Of a stretch of DNA of 64,000 bases, positions 57,901-64,000 are shown piece after piece (within the stretch, counting starts at the first letter, position 1; every line of letters begins with the position of its first letter). The stretch spans positions 1,364,001 to 1,428,000 of the forward strand of contig NC_036464.1 in NCBI RefSeq assembly GCF_002775205.1, read 5' to 3'. The stretch is from Xiphophorus maculatus (taxonomy: Eukaryota > Chordata > Actinopteri > Cyprinodontiformes > Poeciliidae). A model generated the notes under the pieces. It was not told the DNA's origin. It did not search any database and saw only the letters and a list, made by a program, of their open reading frames with translations. Position numbers and translations under genes: made by a program.

Positions 57901-60900
57901 AGCCAAATAAGATCAATATCAGGGCACTACTGGGAAGTGAAGGTTATGGAAGAGTGGTATGAAGAAAGCCACTGTAGCCAGAAGGAAATGCTAATCATCC
58001 ATGTTTCCATCTACTGGTTTGGAGCAATCAACCAGGCTACTCAAAGCGTAACTTAGTCAAATGTTGACGTTACGCGTTAATAAACAAGAAGTAGAGGTTA
58101 AAAACTAGCAAGAACCACACATTTCAGAAAAACAGAAAGAGTCCTCATCTATTGAAGGTTTGGACTCTTCTGCATTTCGTGCCTCTGGTAAGGCACAGAC
58201 CCATCAGTGGATGGGAGCTTTCGCTACATCAGAACTTATTTGGCAAATGTGTCTCTATCTCCCTGTCACTCTTTTTCAGAAAAGTCAAAAACAAACCTAA
58301 AAAATTTTGCCAAAATTGAGGAAGTTATTTAGAATTTTGCCGTTTCCATCAACTTTGTTTTTCTAATGCAATACTTCAAAATGTGCATCATTGTTGCCTG
58401 ATGTTCAAAATGGTGTATGAAGTATTCATTCATTGGATCTGAATTTAAACGCAGGATTTATTTTTAAGTTATAATTTTCCTTTTCCTTCACAATTGTGCT
58501 GAAGGTAAAGGAAAACATTTTTCTTGGTCTGTGATGTGAAATTCAAATAAAGTAAATTGTAAATCCTGGTTGTTGTGTGATAAAATGTGAGTAGCTCTCG
58601 GTAAACTTCTTATGTTTTTAAATTCACCCATTCGTAACCAGCTGCTCTGTTAGGATTCTGATTACTGATTGGTTCATGTGTTAAACAACATGAACTAATG
58701 CCCTTTAAAGGCACAGAGAAAATTACAGCTGTGAGTTAATCTGTCTAAACCGCAAAGTGGAAAAAAGCAAGCATGAGCTATGCATAAACAAAGTCAGGAA
58801 GTGGTGGAGACAACACTGCGAAGTTTCAATACTGCACATGTGGATTGTCCTAGTCAAATCAAAGGAAGAAGGTAGATACCTGCTGGTGAGTTCTCAGTGA
58901 TTTCAGCTCTGTAGCTGGTTCTCGTGAACACGGGCCTGTTGTCATTTTCATCCAGAATGGTGATAACCAAAAAGTCAGAGTCCTGGTTTTATTGAAACAA
59001 AAGATGAAAGAGTGAGAGAACATTAAAAGTCTGCCTGAGCTGAGCTGTTATTTCTGCATTTCCCTCATCTAACTCCCCCCAGAGCCCAACCAGTTCCATG
59101 CAAGATGGTTTTCTTGGCTGTATGATCACATGTGTCCCAGATGAGGCAGTAACAACGGATCAGCTGCGACCCAGCTAGGTGCTTCAGAGAAAATGAAGTA
59201 AACATCATTTAAGCCCTTTAAAAATCAACCTTGTACAGCCTTGCAGCTTGGCCGGGCAGGCCCTGCAGAACTGTGCTGCAGACTTGGTGGTTAACTTGAT
59301 GCATACCTTTGCAAGTTCAGTTTCTCACCTTTCTCTACACGGCCTTTTCTTAGCATACCTGCATGTTGGCTTCCGTTTAGAAAACACGCCACAAAGACAC
59401 CCCTGTATTAACTGCTTGCAAAGATTGTTCACACTTGGTTTCATTGTACTTGAATGTGTTTATTTTAACTTAATGAGATGAGTTTCTGGTAAGAGAATCC
59501 ATCGCTAACGAGCATTATGGCAGATGTTTTTTAATTATCTTTGTAAAGCAGAAAACATGGAAGCAACATGATTCCTGGGAAGAGTCCTGGTTGTTTACAG
59601 GTAAAGGACAAAAAAAGACCTTTTGAAAATGACACATTTTTATACAACATGTAGATTAAAATGTATTAAACTGCTTAGCATGCTTAAAAGATTGAAAATT
59701 GCCGAGACATTAAGACTGTGGAAAGGGGGATTACCCTGCGAGCGATGCGGGGGTTCTCTGGATTATCCTTCACAGTGATGGTTAGCGTGTACTCCGCCAC
59801 CAACTCTCTATCCAGCGGTCTGTTCACCTGCACAACACCTGACTATGTGGGACAGAGATGAGTCAGAGCTGCAGGCATGAAGGACATATCACTACATAAG
59901 TCAGGATGTGTCATATGTAAGAAAACCACAGAGCAGACAGTTCAGGGTGCAAGTCGAAGTTTTGAAGAGCAACATGTTTAATGGGTTTAAATGTGGTAGA
60001 GGGTAACTGTGATGTGGAAGAAAAAGGAGACATGGTTTCAAAACTAATGACACTAATAAAAATCTGAGAAGTGTGGCCTGTGTTTGTCTTCAGCTCTCTG
60101 ATTTAAAACGTTGTAGTAAAGTCGCTTTTAGATGCAATTACAGCCGCAAATCTTTAAGGGTGTGTTCGTTTGAGAGGCCTAGACAAAGTACAGACCTAAA
60201 TCTAATTCACAATCTGTGGCAAGATTTGAAAATGTTCCCCGACGACTGAGCAGTCCAAAGAAGACAGACAGGTTAACACTACAAGCTGTGTTTGGAGAGA
60301 AAGGTGGTTCTTTGACTGGAGGGAGCTGGATGCACACCACACCTTTCAGATTTTCACTGATGAAACAATGAAAATGAAAACCTGTGCTGTTTGTCCTTCC
60401 ACTTGAAAATGATGTTCATTTGTGTTGGTCCATCACTTTAATCTGTATAAAATATTTCAAGGTCTGTGCTTGTAATGTGACAAAACATGAAAAAGCTCAA
60501 GATTTATGAAAACTGCTGCAAGACGCTGGAAATGTTTAGATGTGGACGAAGAAACAGATTTATTTCTGCGAACAGCTGGGAGGCCATGTTGATCTGACTC
60601 TGACTCTAGACATCTAACTATGTTTATGGACTATTATGGGAATTTTTCGGGCGGTTCTGTAACAAACTTGCAGTCAGTGATATGTGGAAGTTTCCATGTT
60701 TATGTAAGAATAGTTGAAATGGTTACAGCTGGAACTTTCTGTTCTCTTTAGCTGATTACAGAAGGAGAGAATTAGGAAACATCTGTGCACATCTTTCTAA
60801 TACTAGCTGCTCTCACCAACAGGCTGCATGTTTTTAAGACTAACATGAAGGTGTGGCCCTCCTGAATCAGAGGAGAAGAACAGACAAATGTGTCCTGCTT

Positions 60901-63320
60901 CAGAGTTTTTGGGTTTTTGTTACCGTGTCGTTGATGTAGAAGGCTCCGCTCGGGTTTCCAGCGGTGATGTTGTAAGTTAGAAGCGCATTACGTCCGCTGT
61001 CTGCATCCCGAGCTTGAACTCTGGCCACGGAGGTGTGTATGGCCGCACCTTCACTCACACTGGTGTTGTAGGGCAAGTTAAGGATGACGGGGTCGTTATC
61101 GTTGATGTCCAGAACGTAGACGCCCACCACCACCTGAGGACCAGAAGCAGCAATGTTCAGGGAATCTCAAGTGTTCATAGAAAATATTGTTTCACAAAGT
61201 TTATTAAGTAATACTTAGTAATAAATTCAGTTCTCCTCTCTAGTCATGTTTAGATTCGTCCACTCTGTCTTGCAATCATTCTCTGAATCTCTCTGATTGT
61301 GAGAACATCTTTAGTCCACATCCTCTGATGGCTCCATAGATTTTCTGTCACTCTCCTCTGCTGAAGTCATTCAGTCTTTTCATCATTTTGGATGCATGAT
61401 TGAAAAATAAAATCTTCTCTTATCTTTAGCCTTCAGTCACCTAAGGGTTACTGATGTTGTATTTGGTACTTATAGCTCAGAGGTCATAGCTGTTCATAAC
61501 CTTCACAAAATCCAAAATTTTAAACACAAAGAACAGAATCTTCAGACAATGATGCAGCCACCACCGTGTTTTACTGCATGTACGTTATTCTTTTAGTTTC
61601 ACCATAACTCAACCTTCTGGCCTCTTGCAAAACTTAATTGCTCCATTCAAAATAAAAAAAATACAGGAGATTGTCATCACACACAGAACAGAACCACTTG
61701 TTTCAAATTTCTAAAGCTTGTTCTGTAGTTTTTGTCATCTTGTTTGACTCGTATCAGCTTAAAGAGAGATTTTTCTGATTCTCTGAAACTCCTCCGCCAA
61801 CCACAGAGTTGGCTAAAAGATGAAATGTGAAGAAGTCGAGAAAAGCCAACAAGAAAAGCTGAACCTTCCTTCAGGTTCATCACATTCATTATAGCTGATT
61901 ACAGGGTGACCTCACACAGACCGAATGCTGTAACTGAGTCATCAAAGTTTTCATTTTATAGTGTGTACACTCCTGCAAGGAGGCTATTGAACATTTTTTC
62001 CATTTTATATTTCCCCCTAGTATATCTATTGTTTTTCAGTTGAATTTTAAAAAGTGTGTGTATTATTGAACACAAAAACAGCTTTGAAATTGTCTATAGT
62101 TGTTCTACCTCTACCTTTCATCCACTATACACAATGTTTGAAATTCATGTCTCATCTTCTGCTTTTCTGGCTTGGAAACAGTAAAAATACAGAGGAATGT
62201 ATTCCTACAGCAGTTTTCTGAAAATTAAGAATATAGAAAGCATTTTGTGGGCATTGTGACGTTAGAATCCATGCAAAGAGATATTATAATACAGAAGTGA
62301 TGCTTGTAAGTTCCCATTTAAGGAAGAGGATATGATGAGAAAGTTGCGTCTGCTTGCGCCGACGGCTGCTGACGTAAAGCGACTCACCGAACTGTTGCGC
62401 GACGGCGTTCCCAGGTCCCGCGCCGTGACCGTGATGTTGTAGAAAGCTGTGGTCTCTCTGTCCAGCTCCACGTCCCTCCTCACCCGAAGCTCACCCTCCA
62501 CAGGAGAGATCATGAACTCATCTGATAGCGAGGCAGAGAAAACCTCAGAGGGGAACAGAAATGGTTTTAGATGCTCCGAGAAAACAAACAGAGGGGCACT
62601 GACTCTGGTTATCTCCACCGGTGATGCTGTACTCCACTTTGCCGTTGAGACCGGAGTCTTCATCGCTTGCTCTGAGGGTCCACACCCGCGGGCCCGGCTG
62701 GCCCTCCGTTACCTCAAAGGGACCCTCGTACTGTCTGGGGAAGGTTGGCGTCACGTCGTTCACGTCCAAGACGTTTACCGACACCTGGAAGCAGGAAGGA
62801 GACAGATTTTTATTCAAACCCCCACAAAGCAAGAGCTGGTGATGGGAATCTGGATTATCTACTACAGACGATAAAAAATGATCAATACTGTTGTGCTAGA
62901 TGTCAGGCGAAGAGCAGGTTTTGGACACTGGTCAGTAGCTGTGACAACCAATGCATAATGCCCCTTGCTGATCTCGTAGTCCAGCTCCTTCACAGCAGTA
63001 ATTCTCCCCTGAACACACACACACACACACACCCACACACACAGTTATTTGTTTGTTTTCTTGTCGTTGTCCCTTCTATGACGGTGTAGACGCCTCACCG
63101 TGATGCTGTTGATGTTGAACGTCTGGATCAGGTTGCCCTGGGTGATTGCGTACCGCAAGGTCCCATTCAGACCTTCATCTGGGTCAATTGCTGTTACCGT
63201 GGCGATGGTGGCCCCCACTGTGTCGGGTCCCTCGCTCAGCACCGTGACATACTCCTCCTCTGGAAAATCCGGGGCGTTGTCGTTCTCGTCCACGATTCGA
63301 ATGTAGACGGTGGTAGAGGT
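42649..63320 (-). CDS. cdh23: Cadherin-23, 3' portion (EC15 end to C-terminus)
   Basis: Thirty-two exons assembled on the minus strand give 5244 nt (1747 aa plus stop) with all phases consistent. The 5' half is beyond the window. Cadherin-23 is a giant atypical cadherin that, with protocadherin-15, forms tip links of sensory hair cells. Twelve EC-EC linkers of the DxNDN class are seen (EC15-16 to EC26-27), followed by a membrane-adjacent region (YILRDDQRVKIVFNEIPDWV), one membrane segment and a cytoplasmic tail ending PLEITEL, the PDZ ligand bound by harmonin. Exons from 46938 down to 42649 encode the membrane segment and tail. Identity to mammalian CDH23 is high throughout, including HVVHGSTGTLL and NLFR-type segments. 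The first exon seen is 63099-63320; no exon could be placed from 63321 to 64000. Confidence 0.96.
42991..45301. other. cdh23: Last cdh23 intron
   Basis: It contains a Tc1-like transposase relic on the minus strand (about 44180-44830) and, at 43100-43230 and 43780-43935, stretches resembling dispersed fish repeats (TTTCCACTAATACCAGC, GCATTCACAACTCCCC). No extra exon was found. Confidence 0.55.
44180..44830 (-). mobile_element. Tc1-like transposase relic
   Basis: On the minus strand 44215-44280 gives LIPTIKHGGRGVVIW, the Tc1 core motif in decayed form. Plus-strand text such as ACAAGTCTTGTGGTTCATTC, AGATGCAACTTTGCAGACCT and AATTTCTTTGAGCATTGCAC is the reverse of transposase coding sequence. Frameshifts abound. 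Confidence 0.5.
45302..45418 (-). CDS. cdh23: cdh23 alternatively spliced cytoplasmic exon (exon 68 equivalent)
   Basis: A 117-nt exon with phase 0-0 encodes GSLLKVVLDDYLRLKKLFAA and then RLATVSTGQGEGDKSSVTE. By position and sequence it is the counterpart of mammalian exon 68, whose inclusion is characteristic of the inner ear and which is skipped in other tissues. It is symmetric, so exon 45617-45736 can also join the last exon directly in frame. It is four codons longer than the human exon (35 codons) in its less conserved second half. Confidence 0.9.
45617..46799 (-). CDS. cdh23: cdh23 juxtamembrane cytoplasmic exons
   Basis: Exons 46759-46799 (41 nt, HQRKLKAIVAGST), 46597-46657 (GNQGLMDILDMPNTNKYSFE), 45939-46068 (ANPVWMDPFCRNLELAAQAD, LPENLSEITDLWNSPARTH) and 45617-45736 (GTFGREPQARPEDDRYLRAA, IQEYDNIAKLGQIMREGPIK). 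They match the mammalian cytoplasmic tail closely, and phases chain 2-1, 1-2, 2-0, 0-0. Confidence 0.94.
46938..47017 (-). CDS. cdh23: cdh23 transmembrane exon
   Basis: Twenty-six codons plus 2 nt: LVIIILAVLLCLAGILFVTM then NWHYRR. A single hydrophobic helix is followed by basic residues, placing the C-terminal side in the cytoplasm. Acceptor TTCCCAG, donor GTAAGA, phase 0-2. Confidence 0.95.
47099..49026 (-). CDS. cdh23: cdh23 exons for EC27 and membrane-adjacent region
   Basis: Exons 48865-49026, 48137-48393, 47332-47429 and 47099-47219. Marks: GVAANAKVGSDLIRLVATDN, LTDGMIRTYDLFTAYNPGYF, YILRDDQRVKIVFNEIPDWV, LLSNITGAIVNLDDIQ, FHVDKKGRVSYSQTDMLIHV, VIQMIDENKEQLRSLFRTYN, VVDVQPAIGDKLPDD. 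The region after DDQRVKIV corresponds to the membrane-adjacent domain (MAD28). The 112-nt intron 47220-47331 contains a 15-bp tandem repeat. Confidence 0.93.
47251..47301. repeat. 15-bp tandem repeat in a 112-nt cdh23 intron
   Basis: ATGATCAGAACCTGA is repeated just over three times. On the sense (minus) strand each unit reads TTCAGGTTCTGATCA, so each carries a CAG|G acceptor-like step and a CTGAT branch-like step close to the true acceptor TCCTAG|A. Confidence 0.95.
47430..48136. other. cdh23: cdh23 intron, nothing recognised
   Basis: 707 nt of AT-rich intron with no exon, repeat end or motif that I can assign. Confidence 0.6.
48394..48864. other. cdh23: cdh23 intron, nothing recognised
   Basis: 471 nt between the two EC27 and membrane-adjacent exons. 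I see no coding or repeat structure in it. Confidence 0.6.
49107..52029 (-). CDS. cdh23: cdh23 exons for EC24 to EC27 start
   Basis: Exons 51852-52029, 51456-51667, 50577-50771, 50378-50491, 50175-50304 and 49107-49370. Marks: VLVTVLDVNDYRPRF, SLDPITGLVRSRRLLQSSER, DVNDNRPVFVRPANGTIIHI, HATDSDEGVNGEVRYAFL, DIDDNEPVFLKPP, VPEHSPSGTVVGNVTRAVDA, LDDINDQTPRFAKAEYTAG. The last exon's acceptor CTGAAG|GAGGAAAC is atypical (no C before AG) but is the one that fits phase 1 and the AGGNSDANFG junction. Confidence 0.92.
49555..50168. mobile_element. MITE-like element with terminal inverted repeats
   Basis: The left end AACATTCAGTGGTGGGATGT and the reverse complement of the right end, AACATTCAATGGTGGAGGAA, agree at 14 of the first 16 positions. 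Internal runs of AAGTACTTTTACT, ACTTTTACTCCACTGTATTT and GTACTTTACTTAACTAG are typical of a very abundant fish element. It fills nearly all of one cdh23 intron and ends only 7 nt before the donor side of exon 50175-50304. Confidence 0.6.
50772..51455. other. cdh23: cdh23 intron, nothing recognised
   Basis: 684 nt; AT-rich with short frames only, and no repeat family recognised. Confidence 0.55.
52110..52400 (+). repeat. Dispersed repeat, copy 1 (cdh23 intron)
   Basis: GTTTCCACCAAGAGTTTGCC, AATTGCTGCTGGCTAGTCTG and AAGGAGCTGAG, then ATAACATTATAACATGATGT followed by GAAGCTC, recur at 54420-54545 in the same order. The family is not identified, but its text is familiar from teleost introns. Confidence 0.5.
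52615..56027 (-). CDS. cdh23: cdh23 exons for EC21 to EC24
   Basis: Exons 55911-56027, 54874-55098, 54630-54799, 53135-53272 and 52615-52734. Marks: VRNPLNRELVATFEIIVSVH, DVNDNAPRFRPFGVTNFTEQ, DVNDNNPVFLQPSYQ, ENVDLGTTIARVRATDADSG, FGIKPST, GEIYILSPLDRETKDHYTLT. Two exons (54874-55098 and 52615-52734) were located by homology and splice phase because the open frames around them are short. Confidence 0.92.
53345..54135 (+). mobile_element. Mariner-like relic in cdh23 intron
   Basis: TCTGTACAGATTCATTACAA at the left also occurs in 32220-33116, and TGAAATAAATGAACTTTTTT at the right resembles the family's 3' end. The 800 nt in between show no transposase motif, so the interior may be deleted or replaced. 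Confidence 0.4.
54310..54545 (+). repeat. Dispersed repeat, copy 2 (cdh23 intron)
   Basis: It shares TTTGCCAATTGC, TGGCTAGTCTGAAGGAGCTG, and AATAACATTATAACATGATA followed by AAGCTC with 52110-52400, but the middle is about 150 nt shorter. It extends further left (CTCTGTCTCTTTAAAAACTC). Confidence 0.5.
55099..55910. other. cdh23: cdh23 intron with half of a repeat pair
   Basis: 55473-55566 (AATAAGACCAATAGCAGGGT, then GGGAAGTGAAGGTCATGGAA and GGGTGGCATGAAGAA) matches 57905-57985 in the next introns. A plus-strand 103-codon frame at 55161-55472 has no recognisable domain. Confidence 0.5.
56106..56531 (+). pseudogene. Possible transposon-derived ORF in cdh23 intron, antisense
   Basis: A 141-codon frame on the strand opposite cdh23. 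Its C-terminal half (SADIAHLLGLLG, then NTAADLKVYKTLDADYFFIH and GRLHDAVAFSPW) resembles, from memory, the LKAYKSLEAYNFF-type segment of transposon-associated fish proteins. A donor-like AG|GTAATG follows SPWLT, as if it were an exon. There is no start context or neighbouring exon to make it a gene. Confidence 0.3.
56746..59842 (-). CDS. cdh23: cdh23 exons for EC18 to EC21
   Basis: Exons 59735-59842, 58880-58982, 57661-57786, 57378-57581 and 56746-57204. Marks: SGVVQVNRPLDRELVAEYTL, DENDNRPVFTRTSYRAEITE, GSTVTVLNGPVLAEDKDIGP, DQNDNPPVFSPSSFSVRLPE, DADSGANGWLMYRLESGAQD, DINDSRPRFIEPITMINVNE. The 459-nt exon is unusually long for this gene. The acceptor of 59735-59842 was set at CATAG so that phase 0 and the NDTSGVV junction are both satisfied. 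Confidence 0.93.
57787..58879. other. cdh23: cdh23 intron with repeat copy and hairpin
   Basis: It contains the second member of the repeat pair (57894-57990) and an imperfect 41-nt hairpin (58475-58515). No exon was found. Confidence 0.5.
58983..59734. other. cdh23: cdh23 intron, low-repeat
   Basis: The 59040-59480 segment is unusually free of repeats and simple sequence for this region, and it carries a 77-codon plus-strand frame without domain support. Conserved non-coding DNA is possible but not shown. Confidence 0.4.
60113..60540 (+). mobile_element. Tc1-like relic, internally deleted
   Basis: The 5'-type text GATGCAATTACAGCCGCAAA is followed almost directly by transposase 3' text (CAGACCTAAATCTAATTCAC, AATCTGTGGCAAGATTTGAA) and the 3' end (TGTGTTGGTCCATCACTTTA, GTGCTTGTAATGTGACAAAA). 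The catalytic domain is lost. Confidence 0.6.
60924..63320 (-). CDS. cdh23: cdh23 exons for EC15 end to EC18
   Basis: Exons 63099-63320, 62889-63008, 62619-62784, 62388-62521 and 60924-61133. Marks in order: TSTTVYIRIVDENDNAPDFP (EC15-16 linker), GRITAVKELDYEI, ATDQCP, DVNDVTPTFP (EC16-17 linker, non-canonical), EGPFEVTEGQPGPRVWTLRA, the (D)EFMISPVEGELRVRRDVELD stretch, ARDLGTPSRN, VVVGVYVLDINDNDPVILNL (EC17-18 linker). The 90-nt intron after the first exon is largely a CA microsatellite. Confidence 0.93.
61134..62387. other. cdh23: cdh23 intron with Tc1-like fragment
   Basis: The minus strand at about 61540-61590 reads AVKHGGGCIIV, the Tc1 core motif, in an otherwise unassigned 1.25-kb intron. 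Confidence 0.5.
63013..63043. repeat. CA microsatellite in a 90-nt cdh23 intron
   Basis: A CA run with one CCC interruption lies within intron 63009-63098, next to the acceptor of exon 62889-63008. Confidence 0.95.
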
Positions 63321-64000
63321 CTGGAAGATATTATTGAGGCGTATAGTGAGAAATGAAGGTTGGAATCTTGTTATTGTCCCACTTTTGAAAGGGACACTAT
63401 AATTTGCCATTTTTCCACCATGTGAGCGACTGGACAACATTTTGGAGACAACGGTTCTGTTGGCGGAACAAACACGCAGGTGGTTTTAAGAACTTTGGGA
63501 ACTTAAAATCAGGCTTTGAAACTGAATTTTATGATATTTCATTTATAGTACATCAAAGCACAGTTAATAAAAATCACAGTATGTTAAGACCACAAAACAT
63601 GTGCTTTGAGTAAATGGTGTGAGGAAAACCAACACACATGAACCAATAAGCCCCTCTGCTTCTTTATGAGTTTGTTCCACAGTCTTAAAAAATGTTGTAC
63701 TTTGAATCTCTGGTACAAAGTGTTTTATGTGTAAATCTTTGTTTTTAAGATGTTATTTCATCATAAGATGGTCACTGCTGCGGATTTCACCGTTTGGTAA
63801 TCCATTGTTTTGAAATTGTGGTTTCAAATTGTGATTTCACTGTTTTGTACCCACCAGTGTCTGCCAGGGGTCATTTCATACCAGTTAAGTTACTATAAAA
63901 TAATCACAATTTACTATAAGCAAAAAAACTCCCAAAAAACAAAACAACAAAAAACAGGTTATTTGACCCACGATATAAATAATACAAGCAGCAGGTCACT
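63321..64000. other. cdh23: cdh23 intron at the window edge
   Basis: No upstream cdh23 exon could be recognised in the last 680 nt. The sequence is AT-rich, with an AAAAAAC-rich stretch near 63920-63955. The next exon presumably lies beyond the window. Confidence 0.55.

Noticed and set aside
59838..59838. Alternative acceptor TAGTCAG|GT for the cdh23 exon 59735-59842
   Set aside because: It would need a phase-1 donor upstream, but the upstream exon ends in phase 0. The CATAG acceptor 4 nt earlier satisfies the frame and the conserved junction.
1..64000. CRISPR arrays, bacterial-type operons, viral genes or toxin systems
   Set aside because: None was seen. The window is an ordinary vertebrate chromosomal segment with mobile-element debris.

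Overview
The window is vertebrate, almost certainly teleost fish, nuclear DNA. Evidence: split genes with GT-AG introns, three clearly recognisable vertebrate genes, AT-rich introns full of decayed fish-type repeats (Tc1/mariner, hAT-like and MITE-like elements, tRNA-derived SINEs), and many microsatellites. No operon, CRISPR array, rRNA gene or intact tRNA gene was seen. I cannot name the species.

Layout. (1) About 1-4150: no gene; dispersed repeats plus two GC-richer blocks that look like candidate conserved non-coding DNA. (2) About 4150-33214, minus strand: smoc2, complete in 14 coding exons (438 aa), encoding a secreted matricellular calcium-binding protein with signal peptide, follistatin/Kazal-like domain, two thyroglobulin type-1 domains and an EF-hand EC domain. 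Its linker contains three in-phase 42-nt exons, two of which are tandem duplicates. (3) About 34850-41040, plus strand: eif3l, complete in 15 coding exons (570 aa), subunit L of translation initiation factor 3. Its start lies 1.76 kb from the smoc2 start and the two are transcribed divergently. (4) About 41850 to beyond 64000, minus strand: the 3' half of cdh23 (cadherin-23), 32 exons and 1747 codons. It runs from the end of extracellular cadherin repeat EC15 through EC27, the membrane-adjacent region, the transmembrane segment and the cytoplasmic tail ending in the PDZ ligand ITEL. The 5' half lies outside the window. eif3l and cdh23 are tail to tail.

All exon chains were built by hand from splice-site phase. 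In all three genes every junction keeps frame, and smoc2 and eif3l are complete with lengths close to those of their families. The three genes share no known pathway: extracellular matrix signalling, general translation, and hair-cell mechanotransduction and adhesion. Their adjacency is probably a matter of synteny. Repeat assignments rest on recalled family consensus sequences and are less certain than the genes. I found no previously undescribed multi-gene system. The most interesting signals are the duplicated mini-exons in smoc2, the skippable cytoplasmic exon of cdh23, a tiny cdh23 intron filled with decoy splice acceptors, and several nested transposon relics.
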